Assembly (NCBI RefSeq): GCF_017742995.1
Contig: NZ_CP072425.1
Location: forward strand, 4,039,001-4,103,000
Direction: 5' to 3'
DNA: 64,000 nucleotides
Source of the DNA: Pseudoalteromonas viridis
GTDB lineage: Bacteria > Pseudomonadota > Gammaproteobacteria > Enterobacterales > Alteromonadaceae
The position numbers and the translations under genes were made by a program. This document shows, in pieces, positions 28,101 to 37,863 of the stretch. Within the stretch, counting starts at the first letter, position 1. Every line of letters starts with the position of its first letter. Below the pieces are notes generated by a model, which was not told where the DNA came from, made no database searches, and worked only from the letters and a program-made list of their open reading frames with translations.

Positions 28101-28288
28101 CGACGATATTCGTAGCAGCGCTGACCGTCTTTCACATCCCAGGCCATACTGCCAGAGGTATCAAACACAACCAATACCCGCGACTTTTCTGAGTTCGAAA
28201 TATCGTGCTTTACAAACAGCTCAATATCTTCGGCCTGGGTGCTAAATATCAGTAAAGCGCTCAAGACAAGTAAGATTCGATGCCACAT
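25160..28288 (-). CDS. pilY1: Type IV pilus tip/assembly protein PilY1
   Basis: 1042 residues. Signal peptide (MWHRILLVLSALLIFSTQAE), von Willebrand A domain with MIDAS DTSGSM at 43-48, and a C-terminal beta-propeller (about 480-960) with a Ca2+-binding loop DSDYDGYTD. PilY1 sits at the pilus tip, promotes pilus extension and acts in adhesion and surface sensing. Just after the MIDAS lies a doubled cysteine motif (residues 57-94) not part of the core fold. It overlaps pilX by one base and pilE by 17 bp. About the usual PilY1 length. Confidence 0.95.
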   Translation of the reverse strand: MWHRILLVLSALLIFSTQAEDIELFVKHDISNSEKSRVLVVFDTSGSMAWDVKDGQRCYEYRRGRFREIDCFDSSQTSKRCYKVRNGWYRESNCGDSRLKVAQDAITTLVDENPDFDIGLMRLYSSSGGYVLNGLGASQTTLKSKIANLPASGSTPLSETLWEAYLYLTGKNVLYGRDKRDRDRSIESNGVYISPFKPDPLAPKRCDTSTNIILMTDGDPTSDSARNTDIYNKYVSTFGTAPSRVSNNYLNSLAKVMRGTPETQVDLYPATPQEQDFARTYTIGFGTGMSNAGKALLEQTALDGGGEYKHANTASELSEALKATITNIREKSDSFSSPSVSTSSSDLSRSGDSIYYTMFYPETHTRWRGNLKKLKVKGSVIHGMGSNSHAINEEGTIADNVTTYWSQPGSKDGSKVGVGGVNYQLSRQTTRKIYSDYGKGTLMSFDYATALIAAGGDLSKLSTLFSVDNAGVLPNVINWSRGIDVNDENNNNSTQDRRSTIFGDPLHSRPVTIDYGNGDQRVIVGTNAGFLHMFKDHGDTVSESWAFVPGSLLDILKPQMDRKDDTKLYGVDGPITVYFWDKNDDGKVGNGERVWLIVGLRRGGNEYYGFDITSPDNPRLLWGGPIKGGVAPYKQLAQTWSKPLITFIKAKPDTPVVIFGGGYDTNKDNALFSEDSTGRGIYIVDIETGRPFWSLTAENGFKGKHSIAADVSTIDSDYDGYTDRIYATDTGGGVWRFDLPGTNPNDSENPWTHFQLANLSGGTDNNKRRFFYRPVVARTYFSKVSTKMVNGQTITIRRDIPYDGLLIGSGNRAKPTSTSVQDFLYMIRDENTKTRSFDRDSTPDVIRSSDLLNVTNDPFYARLDDFDRFVEKEVELGAAKGWKLKLGNGEKSMAAATVVAGVAYYTTFTPASVEVNECSITAGKGQLYVLHLNYGMQMLDQRSYQTTAEVPDTPRVHYSEYTEEDGSTTIKAQLISPVVHLDDNNSSDVVDGKVKLIEPDAAEPYRKPNGDVGGPTGSKEVTITMQTRLLYIYKKEEHDEKN

Positions 28289-28779
28289 TATTGATTCTCC
28301 CGATTACTCACTACCTCTTGCGCAATACCAATTACTACGGTTACCTGATGTCGCGACTGGTCGCCATATTGCACACTGCTTTCCACTTCCGTAATGACAC
28401 AACTTCGTCCCTCGGTAAAATTAAAAACGCGAGGGCATTCGAGCAGCAACTGACCACTGTTGAGGTTTTCCTGTAAGCTTTCCAGTTCCAGTTCTTCATC
28501 TTCGTGTATTGTTCGACTGCTCATAGCGCCGTCGACCTCAAACTGCCCATTCAGCGAGTTAAATACACTGGCACCTTGTCGTGCTTTTTCACGTGCAATG
28601 AGCCGCTGCACCTCGCCCATTAATAGAGCTTCAGCCGCTTCGCGCTCCTGTGCTGCATTGGTCACTTTGATGTCTATGGTGCTGCTGCTCATCAGGGTCA
28701 CGGCAACACTCATTACGGCTACAATAAGCACCATAGAAACAATCAACACCATACCCTGTTGTTTATGTGCCATTACCAT
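28288..28779 (-). CDS. pilX: Type IV minor pilin PilX
   Basis: 163 residues. Leader MVMAHKQQG followed by MVLIVSMVLIVAVMSVAVTLMSSS, the PilX N-terminal pattern in which the residue after the cleavage Gly is Met. EREAAEALLMGEVQRLIAREK follows, as in PilX/GspK-like pilins. PilX is a core minor pilin that helps prime pilus assembly with PilV, PilW and PilY1. ATG 28779 has GGGGA upstream; ATG 28773 would overlap the pilW stop as TAATG. The gene ends one base inside pilY1. Confidence 0.9.
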   Translation of the reverse strand: MVMAHKQQGMVLIVSMVLIVAVMSVAVTLMSSSTIDIKVTNAAQEREAAEALLMGEVQRLIAREKARQGASVFNSLNGQFEVDGAMSSRTIHEDEELELESLQENLNSGQLLLECPRVFNFTEGRSCVITEVESSVQYGDQSRHQVTVVIGIAQEVVSNRENQ

Positions 28780-29749
28780 GTTGAGATCCCCATGTTATAG
28801 AGCTGAATGGTGGTCGAAAACACCGTACGTCGATAGTTATCATTAAAGGTCAAGGTACGCCTGTCCGGGTCGTTACCAAGCGTGTACGTCTGGCTTTCTA
28901 ACTCAAGGCCCGCGTCGGGCTCCAATACTCGCACCAATGCAATGATCTGGATTGTTAAAATACCGCCTGAGCGCTCCCAGTCACCCGCTGTCATATTCTG
29001 TGTACTGCGGTAGGTATCCACCCGACTGTCGCCATTGGTATCCAAACCAAACAGATAGCGAATATCCTCAACGCCCTCTATGACAGCTTCTTGCGTCATC
29101 CCCCCGCTACCGTCAATCTTCTGCGCATTAAAATGGGTGTCATGACCGTTTGGCTATTGATGCGAATGGGTTGTTCTTCGATGTAGTAAACATGATGGCT
29201 GTAGGGCCATAACGTGGCGTTATTGGTCGGTAATCCACCGTAAGCATTCCCCGCCACAAACGTGCCCTGCTCCTGCTGCGCAATAAAATAGTAGCGGTTA
29301 TTTTGTACGTTATTGTTATTTGTGATTTGCTGACCCTCAAGAAATTTGAGCTGTAGTACCTCAGTGTTATTTTTGGCACCTGAGATACAAGTCAGCGCTG
29401 TGCCGTTTGTTTGGGTTGCAAAAACAGAGCGAAAGTTAGTTTGTACCGTATTTGGAAAGCTGCCATTATTAAGGCCGCCAAAGCAGTCGTTGTCTGGGTT
29501 AGCCGGGCTGTTCGAATTGTTCGCGGTCAGTCCTTTATCGTAAAAGGTGCCCCAGAAACCAACCTGCTCAATGTCGCGCCTAAGCAGAGTCAGGGTCAGG
29601 CGACCAACCTCCTGTAGCTCACCAATGGCCATCGTGTCGCGGGTCGTCACTTTCATACTGACATAAGCTGTCACGACACCACCAAGCAGAAGAGCGCCAA
29701 TGAACATGGAGATCAGTAGCTCAACCAGAGTGAAACCAGAGCGTCTCAT
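28773..29749 (-). pseudogene. pilW: Minor pilin PilW, split in two frames by a shift at a six-G run
   Basis: The first frame (29749-29096) gives MRRSGFTLVELLISMFIGAL, a prepilin signal, then PilW text up to RRRLTVAGG and TGA. The second (29099-28773) continues with EGVEDIRYLFGLDTNGDSRVDTY, the typical PilW C-terminal half. They are joined by a minus-one shift at GGGGGG (29100-29105), where G GGG GGA fits a slippery heptamer, and they overlap as ATGA, so coupled translation of two halves is also possible. Either a recent frameshift, a sequencing error in a homopolymer, or a real regulated shift. Neighbouring minor pilins are intact. Confidence 0.8.
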
Positions 29750-29750
29750 C

Positions 29751-30317
29751 TTAATCCCTCACCAGAACATAGCTGTTAATGCTAACGACACGCCGAAAGT
29801 CATTGTTATCACCACAATTGATGGCTTGATTGGCCGCATTCATTTCAAAGGCCTGTCGGCCTGCCCAGGCGACGCTCACGGTGACATTAAACCCTCGCCC
29901 CTGAGTGCCCGGCTCCAGCGCCGTGGTGATACACACTGTGGTATCATCCAGTGAGCCGGTGTTTTCACGGGCCTGGATGGCCATGATCCATTGCTCCAGA
30001 TCCATTGCTGCAATTTCTGCGTTGGTACAGACGTTAGCGAAGCAGCTATGGTTACCATTGACCGTTGCGGTGCTGCTAAACACTTGTTGGTACTGATTAT
30101 CCAGGTTAAGAGTGTCGTTACTGCGGATCCGCTGCATAATATCGCCAGCCAGTGCAACGGCAGCAGCGCGTTGCATCGAATCGAAACTGGCTTGCTTGGC
30201 TTTTGCCTGAAGCGCCACCGCCCCCAGCAAGCCAAAGCTCAGCACCATAAACGCGATGAGCGATTCTAAAAGGGTAAAGCCGCGATTTGCGTTAATACAC
30301 ACAGTGTTTGCCATCAT
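29751..30317 (-). CDS. pilV: Type IV minor pilin PilV
   Basis: 188 residues. Leader MMANTVCINANRG, then FTLLESLIAFMVLSFGLLGAV, with the SLIA.MVLSFGLLG pattern that marks PilV. QRAAAVALAGDIMQRIRSND and late C-terminal strands complete the fold; cysteine pairs (SCFANVC, VCITT, NCGDN) may form disulphides. It is the first gene of the operon, one base before pilW, and follows the LytTR regulator gene by 95 bp, a gap holding an AT-rich likely promoter. Confidence 0.92.
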   Translation of the reverse strand: MMANTVCINANRGFTLLESLIAFMVLSFGLLGAVALQAKAKQASFDSMQRAAAVALAGDIMQRIRSNDTLNLDNQYQQVFSSTATVNGNHSCFANVCTNAEIAAMDLEQWIMAIQARENTGSLDDTTVCITTALEPGTQGRGFNVTVSVAWAGRQAFEMNAANQAINCGDNNDFRRVVSINSYVLVRD

Positions 30318-30412
30318 TTTTCAAAGTCAGTTTGCTCCACTACATAATATAATGAATCACTGCACCATGAACCCGGTCGTGGGCTCAACGGTCAATCAGC
30401 TGGGTTTAATGG

Positions 30413-31087
30413 TCAGAACAGCGTTTTAAAACTGGCCGCAGCACGGCGACTCACGGTAATGGGATCGGCAAAACCTTCCAGCCGTACGCGATGACTGCCC
30501 TCAACAGACTCCAGGCTCAGTACCGCCTGTTTTTTCACTAAGGTATTTCTGTGCACCTGCACAAAGTGCCGGGGGTATGCGGCCATCAGCTTTTTTAAGG
30601 GAATATCGATGAGTGCTTCACCGCCGTTAAAATAGATGTGGGTGTAACGTTCATCACTTCTGGCAACCAGGATCTCAGATACAGCCACCCAACGCGTATC
30701 ATGGCCAACCTGGTATTGCAGCCGTTGCATTTGTTCGCCATAGATATGCTCGAGTAACGCAACCAGCCGTTCCTTGTCTATCGGCTTAACCAGATAGCCT
30801 TCAGCCAGCAGGTCAAACGCCCGCAAAGCATGCTCGGCAAATGCGGTCACAAAAACGATTTTACATTCTGGCATTTTTTCTCTGAGCTGACCGGCGACCT
30901 CAAGTCCATCGATGCCCGGCATGGCAATATCCAGAAACACCAAATCCGGTGAGTTAAGCTCGCATAATTGTAACGCCTCAGCGCCATCGGCAGCTTCTGC
31001 CACACACGTGAAATGATCAAACTCCGACATCAAGCGCCGTAACCGCCTTCTGGCGATTGGCTCATCATCCAAAATCAGATAATTCAT
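30413..31087 (-). CDS. LytTR response regulator (AlgR-like)
   Basis: 224 residues. Receiver domain (LDDEPIARRRLRRLM, phospho-acceptor in DLVFLDIAMPG, VTAFAEHALRAFDLLAEGYLVKPI) and a LytTR DNA-binding domain (SDERYTHIYFNGGEALIDIPLKKL, PRHFVQVHRNTLVKK). Composition and length match Pseudomonas AlgR, which activates the fimU-pilVWXY1Y2E operon. Here it stands directly upstream of pilV and downstream of its kinase partner, with 23 bp overlap. Control of the pil genes is therefore a well-supported inference, but its DNA site was not identified. Confidence 0.88.
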   Translation of the reverse strand: MNYLILDDEPIARRRLRRLMSEFDHFTCVAEAADGAEALQLCELNSPDLVFLDIAMPGIDGLEVAGQLREKMPECKIVFVTAFAEHALRAFDLLAEGYLVKPIDKERLVALLEHIYGEQMQRLQYQVGHDTRWVAVSEILVARSDERYTHIYFNGGEALIDIPLKKLMAAYPRHFVQVHRNTLVKKQAVLSLESVEGSHRVRLEGFADPITVSRRAAASFKTLF

Positions 31088-32108
31088 AAGCTCCGGTGTC
31101 AGGTAAAAGGATGGTAGCTACGAATTTATCACTATCTCGCTCAATCCTCAAACTAGCCCGGCGCTGGTAGTACAGAGACAGTCGTTTATCAATATTTTTA
31201 GTGGCAATACCATTGCCACTGGAATGATGTGTTGAATGAGGCAATGGATTAGTAACGCGCAGTGTAATCACGTCATCTACTTGCTCAATCTGAATGTTAA
31301 TAATGCCGCCCTGAACGCGCTTTTCTATGCCGTGTAATACCGCATTTTCGACCAATGGCTGGAGCGTTAATGTCGGAATGGGCACGCTCAGTAAAGCCTC
31401 GTCAATCTGCCACTGAACCTGCAGCCTTTGCTCGAATCGAAAGCGCTCCAGGCTCAGATAATCTTTTGTTAAAGCCACTTCATCGGCAATGGTATGCCAT
31501 TTCTTTTCGGCAAGTGATACCCGCATCAGACGTGCCAATAGTAACGCGGCCTGCTCGGCGTCTGCGGCATTTTCATGGGTCAGTTCAGCCAGCGTATTAA
31601 GGGTATTATGCAAAAAATGCGGTCGGATCCTTGCCTGGAGGGCGTCGATTTCTGCGCGCGCCGCCAGCGCCAGTGCATTGACATTGTCGATATAGATAGA
31701 CATAAAATACAGTAAAATCACCACCACAAAGCAACAAATGGCACTGTGGCTAAATACGGGTCCCCAGTCTATTGGTACATGCGAAGACAAAGGCGTGAAC
31801 TGGATCCCGATGCTCAAGCCAATACAGACACTGATGAACACTACAAATACAATGCTCAGCTCAAGCACACCATTTTGCTGCGGCTTAGACACTTTGAAAA
31901 CACTGATCAATGCAATGAGTGCCAAAGACAATAAGGCGTTGCCGTGGGTAAATAAACTCACCAGCCCCAGCGTCAGCCAGAAGTCATCATAGTCGGCGAG
32001 TGTGTAAATAAAAGAAAGGGATTGCGAGGCGATCAGCATGGCCAATACGCCTCGTTCAGACACCATGGCTTTTAACAGTCCCAGGCCAATTGCCTCTGAC
32101 TTATCCAT
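31065..32108 (-). CDS. Sensor histidine kinase, AlgZ/FimS-like
   Basis: 347 residues. Six to seven predicted membrane segments in the first 170 residues, no large periplasmic sensor, then a His_kinase (LytS-type) domain: RIRPHFLHNTLNTLAEL with the phospho-accepting histidine and LTLQPLVENAVLHGIEK, the N-box, and GNGIATKNIDKRL, a G-box. It overlaps the LytTR regulator gene by 23 bp, so the two form a pair. In Pseudomonas AlgZ(FimS)-AlgR controls twitching pili. The signal sensed cannot be read from the sequence. Confidence 0.85.
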   Translation of the reverse strand: MDKSEAIGLGLLKAMVSERGVLAMLIASQSLSFIYTLADYDDFWLTLGLVSLFTHGNALLSLALIALISVFKVSKPQQNGVLELSIVFVVFISVCIGLSIGIQFTPLSSHVPIDWGPVFSHSAICCFVVVILLYFMSIYIDNVNALALAARAEIDALQARIRPHFLHNTLNTLAELTHENAADAEQAALLLARLMRVSLAEKKWHTIADEVALTKDYLSLERFRFEQRLQVQWQIDEALLSVPIPTLTLQPLVENAVLHGIEKRVQGGIINIQIEQVDDVITLRVTNPLPHSTHHSSGNGIATKNIDKRLSLYYQRRASLRIERDSDKFVATILLPDTGAYELSDFG

Positions 32109-32120
32109 GGCTCGGGATGC

Positions 32121-33050
32121 TTACCTGAGTTCAACGGGCACGGCGAAGACCACGTTTTCTTCCTGTCCCGGGTTTTCGACCACAGTTTGACCGCCCAGCG
32201 CTTTTAATCGGGCAATCACTTGCTGAACCAGTACTTCTGGAGCAGACGCACCGGCTGTCACACCCACTTTGCCAACGCCCTCAAACCAGCTTGCTTCGAG
32301 GCACTTATCATCATCGATCAAAAATGCTCGCGTGCCCATTTTATCGGCAAGTTCGCGCAGTCGATTTGAGTTAGAGCTATTCTTAGCCCCTACCACTAGC
32401 AACAGGTCAACCTTGTTAGCCAAATCTCTGACCGCATCCTGACGATTTTGCGTGGCGTAGCAGATGTCATCTTTGCGTGGACCGTGGATCTGTGGAAACT
32501 TTGCCCGCAGCGCCTCAATCACGTCAGAAGTGTCGTCCACAGACAGCGTGGTCTGACTGCAGTAGAACAAGTTACTCGGGTCTTTCACTTCCAGCGTTGC
32601 CACATCTTCGGGAGTCTCGACCAGATAAATCCCACCCTCCGGGTTGTTATACTGACCCATAGTGCCTTCCACTTCCGGATGCCCGTGGTGGCCGATCAGT
32701 ACACACTCCGTTCCTTTGCGGCTGGCACGAGTGACTTCCATATGGACTTTGGTCACTAAAGGGCAGGTCGCATCAAATACTTTCAGTTCACGACGCTTAG
32801 CCTCCTGACGTACCTGTTGAGACACACCGTGCGCACTGAAGATCACGATACTTTCGTCAGGCACCTGATCCAGCTCTTCTACAAAGACCGCGCCGCGTGC
32901 TCGTAAACCGTCAACCACATACTTGTTGTGCACCACTTCGTGACGCACATAGATGGGTTTTTCGAAGATATCCAGCGCGCGCTCAACAATGCTGATAGCG
33001 CGATCAACGCCGGCGCAAAATCCACGCGGATTGGCGAGTAAGATCTCCAT
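32121..33050 (-). CDS. ispH: 4-hydroxy-3-methylbut-2-enyl diphosphate reductase
   Basis: 309 residues. IspH makes IPP and DMAPP from HMBPP, the last MEP-pathway step, with a [4Fe-4S] cluster. [19 protein letters not shown] holds the first cluster cysteine; the others lie in [12 protein letters not shown] and [11 protein letters not shown]. The catalytic Glu in EVEGTMGQ and AHGVSQQV are intact. It overlaps the fkpB stop by one base and ends the conserved ribF-ileS-lspA-fkpB-ispH run. Confidence 0.98.
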   Translation of the reverse strand: MEILLANPRGFCAGVDRAISIVERALDIFEKPIYVRHEVVHNKYVVDGLRARGAVFVEELDQVPDESIVIFSAHGVSQQVRQEAKRRELKVFDATCPLVTKVHMEVTRASRKGTECVLIGHHGHPEVEGTMGQYNNPEGGIYLVETPEDVATLEVKDPSNLFYCSQTTLSVDDTSDVIEALRAKFPQIHGPRKDDICYATQNRQDAVRDLANKVDLLLVVGAKNSSNSNRLRELADKMGTRAFLIDDDKCLEASWFEGVGKVGVTAGASAPEVLVQQVIARLKALGGQTVVENPGQEENVVFAVPVELR

Positions 33051-33490
33051 TAGTTTTTCACCTCTAAAATATCGACTTCAAAGGTCACTTTCTGCCCCGC
33101 CAGCGGATGGTTAAAGTCAACGGTGACGGAATCGCCGGCCACTTCGCGCACCAGACCTGGCAGCTCAGTGCCGTCGGGCTGAGTAAACGCGATAATACTG
33201 CCTACCTCGGCCGGGGTATCGGCACCAAACTTACTGCGATCAACATAATAAATGTTGTCCGGATTTGGCATGCCAAAGGCATCTTGTGGTTCAAGTTCAA
33301 ATGATTTACTGTCACCGGCTTGAAGCCCAAGCAGGCATTTTTCGAAGTTTTCAGTCAGGCTGCCATCGCCCATAAAAAGCTTGGCCGGCTTGTCGTGTAC
33401 TTTCGTTGAGTCTGCTGCAGAGCCATCAGCCAGTTTTATCGAAAAATGAAATAAAACTTCGGATTGCGGGCCTATTACCTGCTCACTCAT
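33050..33490 (-). CDS. fkpB: FKBP-type peptidyl-prolyl isomerase FkpB (SlpA)
   Basis: 146 residues, the SlpA group of FKBP with an inserted flap domain. [44 protein letters not shown] and [18 protein letters not shown] match SlyD/SlpA. It catalyses prolyl isomerisation in the cytoplasm and acts as a chaperone. Overlaps lspA by 4 bp (ATGA) and ispH by one base, so translational coupling is likely. Confidence 0.95.
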   Translation of the reverse strand: MSEQVIGPQSEVLFHFSIKLADGSAADSTKVHDKPAKLFMGDGSLTENFEKCLLGLQAGDSKSFELEPQDAFGMPNPDNIYYVDRSKFGADTPAEVGSIIAFTQPDGTELPGLVREVAGDSVTVDFNHPLAGQKVTFEVDILEVKN

Positions 33491-33993
33491 GCCTTTTTCT
33501 CCTGCGTATCCGCGTTGTCACCAAAAATGGCGTCAAATAACAATAAACCTGCACCGCCAACAATGGCCATGTCAGCAACATTAAATGCCGGGTAATGCCA
33601 GTCCTGATAGTAAAAATGTAGAAAATCTACTACGTAGCCCAGCGTCATGCGGTCATACAGATTGCCCAAAGCACCAGACAGAACCAAAGCATAGGCGCTG
33701 CACAGCAACCAGTTTTTGGCAGGCAACTTTTTCAGCCAGTACACCAACAGACCACTGATGGCCACAGCGATCGCACTTAAAAACCAACGTTGCCAACCAC
33801 CCGCTTCACTTAAAAAGCTAAACGCAGCGCCATAGTTGTGCATATAAGTAAAATTAAAAAATGGCAGTAACTCGATAGACTCATAGAGCCGCATATTTGC
33901 GACTACCAGTGCTTTGGTGCCGAAGTCTACTGCGAACAGCAGTAGACTCAGCCACAACCACACCAGACCACTACGCTCGGTCGATTTGGTCAT
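33487..33993 (-). CDS. lspA: Lipoprotein signal peptidase
   Basis: 168 residues, four membrane segments. LspA cuts prolipoproteins after diacylglycerol addition; several are encoded here (bamD, the SLT lipoprotein, the gene at 59222). The aspartic protease pair lies in GYVVDFLHF (Asp123) and FNVADMAIV (Asp141). NYGAAFSFL and GALGNLYDR are family motifs. It overlaps fkpB by ATGA and follows ileS by 14 bp. Confidence 0.97.
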   Translation of the reverse strand: MTKSTERSGLVWLWLSLLLFAVDFGTKALVVANMRLYESIELLPFFNFTYMHNYGAAFSFLSEAGGWQRWFLSAIAVAISGLLVYWLKKLPAKNWLLCSAYALVLSGALGNLYDRMTLGYVVDFLHFYYQDWHYPAFNVADMAIVGGAGLLLFDAIFGDNADTQEKKA

Positions 33994-34007
33994 GCAATAC
34001 TCCTAGA

Positions 34008-36836
34008 TTAAGCAAACTGACGCTGTTCACCAGCGCCGTCAACATTGGTCACACAGCGTCCACACAGCTCTGGATGTGCTTCGTGCTGACCAACATCTTC
34101 ACAGTGGTGCCAACAACGATCACACTTAGCCGCCTGAGTTGCCTTCACAGAGATAAACAAGCCGTCAATTTCAGTTGCAACCGCGTCTTCAGGGGTTGTG
34201 CTAACCACTTCAACCTGGGCTTTAGAAGTCAGCAGAACAAACCTGAGTTCGTCTTTCAGGGTCTGTAGTTTGTCTGCCAGATCACCGCCTGTGTACAGCG
34301 TTACTTCAGCCTGTAAGGTCGCACCAATGATCTCTTCTTTACGGGCACTTTCGAGTACTTTATTGACTTCGTCACGCACCGCCAGCAGCTCTTGCCAGAA
34401 GTCGTTGCTCAGCTGACCTTCGCTCACCTGGCTCAAACCATCATACCAAACATCGGTGAACACGAATTCACCACGCTCACCTGGCAGTACTTCCCAAATC
34501 TCTTGCGCAGTGAAACTCATGATAGGTGCCATCCAGCGCGTCATCGCTTCTGCAATATGGTACAACGCACTTTGACAAGAACGACGCGCATGGCTGTCAC
34601 TCTTAGCCGTGTACTGACGGTCCTTGATCACGTCAAGGTAGAACGAGCCAAGCTCGCCGGTACAGAAGTTCATTAGCTTTTGTGTCACAACCAGCATTTG
34701 GTAGTTATCGTAAGCTTCTACAATCTCCTGCTGCAGTTGTGCTGCGCGGCTGACAATCCAGCGGTCCAGTTCAATCATCTCTTCCACAGCAACTAAGTCA
34801 GTCGCCGGATTAAAACCACTCAGGTTAGACAACAGGTAACGGCTGGTATTACGGATCCGGCGGTAGCGATCTGCTGCACGCTTAAAGATCTGATCTGAAA
34901 CCGTCATTTCTGCTGTGTAGTCGGTTGATGCAACCCACAAACGGAGGATATCGGCACCCAGCTTGTTCATGATGTCCTGAGGTGAAATGACATTCCCCAG
35001 CGACTTAGACATTTTATGGCCTTTCTCATCCACGGTGAAACCATGTGTCAGAACCTGGCGATAAGGTGCATGACCATTGATGGCCACCGATGTCATCATC
35101 GACGACATAAACCAGCCACGGTGCTGATCTGAACCTTCCAGATACAGATCAGCCGGGCCCGTCAGCTCTTCACGTGCATCAACCACGCACGCGTGTGTTA
35201 CGCCTGAGTCGAACCATACGTCCAGCGTGTCCTGCACTTTCACATACTGTTGTGCATCCGCTTCGTTAAGCAAAGTGCCAGGCTCCAGGTCGTACCAGGC
35301 CTGAATACCTTGTTGCTCAACCAGTTTGGCGACTTCTTCAATCAGGGTCTCAGTTTGCGGGTGCAATGCACCGGTATCTTTGTCAACAAACAACGCAATA
35401 GGCACACCCCAGGTACGCTGACGAGAGATACACCAGTCCGGGCGCCCCTCAACCATGTTCGCAATACGGTTCTCACCCCACTCAGGGATCCACTGAGTTT
35501 TGCCAATTTCTGCCATAGAATCCTGGCGCAAGTTGGCCTGGTCCATGCTAACAAACCATTGTGGTGTCGCGCGGAAAATAATCGGGGTTTTATGACGCCA
35601 GCAGTGTGGGTAGCTGTGTGTCATGGCATGGTGATGGACCAGCGCGCCCTTTTCTTTTAGGTGCTCAATGATAGCCTCATTAGCTTTAAACACGTGCTGA
35701 CCTGCAAACACAGGCGTGTCTGGCAGGAATACGCCATTGGCGCCAACCGGGTTGGCGACTTCCAGACCATAAGCCTGACCGGCTGCGAAATCTTCCGGGC
35801 CGTGACCAGGTGCCGTATGAACAATACCGGTACCTGAATCAGTTGTGACGTGTTCACCCAAGATCACCGGCACATCAAAGTCATAGAAAGGATGCGCGAC
35901 ACGCAGGTTCTCTAGTACCGCACCTTTGGCATAACCCAATACGTGATAACGGTTAAAGCCAAATCGGTCCATCGCATCTTTAACCAGCTCAGAACCCAGC
36001 ACCATACGCTGCACCTTGCCTTCGTCTTCAATCTGTACCAGCGCGTATTCCAGGCCGCCATGAACAGCAACCGCGCGGTTGGCAGGCAAAGTCCAGGGTG
36101 TCGTTGTCCAGATCACAGTACTGACAGGGCCTGTACCCTGGTGCTCATCTGCCAGTGCAAAAGCATTTAGCAACGCCTGCTCATCAACAAAGTCGAATTT
36201 GACATCAATCGCAGGCGATTGTTTGTCCTGGTATTCCACTTCTGCTTCTGCCAGGGCCGAGCCACAGTCTGTACACCAATGAACGGGCTTAGCACCTTTG
36301 TGCAGATGACCATTTTTGATAATACGACCCAGCACACGCAGTGCATTCGCTTCAAAATCAAAGTTCATGGTCAGGTATGGGCGATCCCAATCCCCCAACA
36401 CACCGAGGCGTTTAAAGTCTGTTTTTTGCCCGTCAACTTGCTTACGCGCGTAGTCACGGCACTTTTCACGAAATTCCGCAACAGAGACCTTTTTACCCGG
36501 CTTACCAACTTTCTTCTCAACCTGCAGCTCAATCGGTAGACCATGACAATCCCAGCCCGGTACATAAGGTGCGTCGAAGTCGGAAAGTGTCTTTGACTTA
36601 ATGATAATATCTTTGAGGATCTTGTTGACAGAGTGACCTAAGTGAATATTACCATTGGCGTAAGGAGGACCGTCGTGCAAAATAAATGGCTTCTTACCTT
36701 TTTTGGCAATTCGGATCTGGCCATACAGGTCCTGTTCGTACCATTTCTTAAGCATTTTGGGCTCGCGTTGTGCCAAATTGCCACGCATTGGAAACTCGGT
36801 TTCCGGTAGATTTAACGTATGCTTGTAGTCGCTCAT
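34008..36836 (-). CDS. ileS: Isoleucyl-tRNA synthetase
   Basis: 942 residues, bacterial type. Class I motifs: [12 protein letters not shown] (HIGH variant) and [12 protein letters not shown] (KMSKS), a full CP1 editing domain with [12 protein letters not shown], and a C-terminal zinc finger [12 protein letters not shown] ... CGRC. It charges tRNA-Ile and edits valine. Start 36836 follows ribF by 21 bp. Length and motif order are those of E. coli IleS (938). Cotranscribed with ribF, lspA, fkpB and ispH. Confidence 0.98.
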   Translation of the reverse strand: MSDYKHTLNLPETEFPMRGNLAQREPKMLKKWYEQDLYGQIRIAKKGKKPFILHDGPPYANGNIHLGHSVNKILKDIIIKSKTLSDFDAPYVPGWDCHGLPIELQVEKKVGKPGKKVSVAEFREKCRDYARKQVDGQKTDFKRLGVLGDWDRPYLTMNFDFEANALRVLGRIIKNGHLHKGAKPVHWCTDCGSALAEAEVEYQDKQSPAIDVKFDFVDEQALLNAFALADEHQGTGPVSTVIWTTTPWTLPANRAVAVHGGLEYALVQIEDEGKVQRMVLGSELVKDAMDRFGFNRYHVLGYAKGAVLENLRVAHPFYDFDVPVILGEHVTTDSGTGIVHTAPGHGPEDFAAGQAYGLEVANPVGANGVFLPDTPVFAGQHVFKANEAIIEHLKEKGALVHHHAMTHSYPHCWRHKTPIIFRATPQWFVSMDQANLRQDSMAEIGKTQWIPEWGENRIANMVEGRPDWCISRQRTWGVPIALFVDKDTGALHPQTETLIEEVAKLVEQQGIQAWYDLEPGTLLNEADAQQYVKVQDTLDVWFDSGVTHACVVDAREELTGPADLYLEGSDQHRGWFMSSMMTSVAINGHAPYRQVLTHGFTVDEKGHKMSKSLGNVISPQDIMNKLGADILRLWVASTDYTAEMTVSDQIFKRAADRYRRIRNTSRYLLSNLSGFNPATDLVAVEEMIELDRWIVSRAAQLQQEIVEAYDNYQMLVVTQKLMNFCTGELGSFYLDVIKDRQYTAKSDSHARRSCQSALYHIAEAMTRWMAPIMSFTAQEIWEVLPGERGEFVFTDVWYDGLSQVSEGQLSNDFWQELLAVRDEVNKVLESARKEEIIGATLQAEVTLYTGGDLADKLQTLKDELRFVLLTSKAQVEVVSTTPEDAVATEIDGLFISVKATQAAKCDRCWHHCEDVGQHEAHPELCGRCVTNVDGAGEQRQFA

Positions 36837-36857
36837 TTACTTTACTTTCCGTATCGG

Positions 36858-37787
36858 CTACTTAAAATTATTAAAAAAGTGTTTTGCAGCAATCACATCT
36901 TGGGCAATTTGCTCAGTTAACTGCTGCAATGATTCAAATTTTTGTTCATCGCGGAGCTTATGTAACAGCTCCACTTTTATAAATTGACCATAAATTTCCT
37001 GATCAAAACCAAAGATATGTACCTCTAACAAAGCCTGTTTGCCATTTAAGGTAGGCTTCGTACCAACATTAGCAACACCGTGATAAACAATATCATGGAC
37101 TCTGACACGAACCGCAAATACGCCCTGAACAGGGCTTACCTGACGTTTAAGTGCCACATTGGCCGTTTTAAACCCCAGTTCGCGTCCTTTCTTCCAGCCA
37201 TGGATCACCCGTCCTGATATCGCATAAGTGTGACCCAGCATTTCATGGGCCAGTGCCACATCACCGCTTGCCAGCGCGGCGCGGATCAGAGTGCTACTGA
37301 CCCGGCTATTATGCTGGCGAAAGCTCTGCGTATCTTTTACTTCCATATCCAGCTCGTGACCCAGTCGCTGCAACATAGAGAAGTCTCCGACCCGGCCTTT
37401 GCCAAAGCGAAAATCGTCACCAACGGTCAGTGCTTTGACACCAAGCTTGGCACTGAGTACTTGCCGGACAAAGTCTTCAGCCTGGAAGTTGGCAAATCGT
37501 GCATTGAAGCTGACGCAAATCACGCGCTCAATGCCCACATCAGCCAATAAAGCGAGCTTATCCCGTAACCGGGTTAAGCGCGCTGGTGCCTGCGCTTTGG
37601 CAAAAAACTCCTGTGGCTGTGGCTCAAATAACATCACCGTGCTTGGCAGATTGTGTACCCGCGCATCTTCAACCAGGCCCTTCAGTACCTCGGTGTGTCC
37701 CAGATGTACGCCATCAAAGTTTCCTATCGTCAACACACAGCCATAGTGGTGAGGTCGGATATTGTGGATCCCTCTGATTAATTGCAT
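36858..37787 (-). CDS. ribF: Bifunctional riboflavin kinase/FMN adenylyltransferase
   Basis: 309 residues. N-terminal FAD-synthetase half with TIGNFDGVHLGHTEVL (the HxGH nucleotidyltransferase motif) and SSTLIRAALASG; C-terminal riboflavin kinase half with GRVIHGWKKGRELGFKTAN, PVQGVFAVRV, GVANVGTKPT and EVHIFGFDQEIYG. It turns riboflavin into FMN and FAD. First gene of the ribF-ileS-lspA-fkpB-ispH run, 76 bp after murJ. Confidence 0.97.
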   Translation of the reverse strand: MQLIRGIHNIRPHHYGCVLTIGNFDGVHLGHTEVLKGLVEDARVHNLPSTVMLFEPQPQEFFAKAQAPARLTRLRDKLALLADVGIERVICVSFNARFANFQAEDFVRQVLSAKLGVKALTVGDDFRFGKGRVGDFSMLQRLGHELDMEVKDTQSFRQHNSRVSSTLIRAALASGDVALAHEMLGHTYAISGRVIHGWKKGRELGFKTANVALKRQVSPVQGVFAVRVRVHDIVYHGVANVGTKPTLNGKQALLEVHIFGFDQEIYGQFIKVELLHKLRDEQKFESLQQLTEQIAQDVIAAKHFFNNFK

Positions 37788-37863
37788 ACAACAAACACCT
37801 GTGATTACTAAAGCAGTATAAAAGCCCGATTATACCCAAGTTACCAGCAAATGCGAATAAAGC

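Noticed and set aside
30318..30412. AlgR-like binding site (ACCGTTGAG) before pilV
   Set aside because: Only part of the known Pseudomonas pattern matches; too weak to list as a site.
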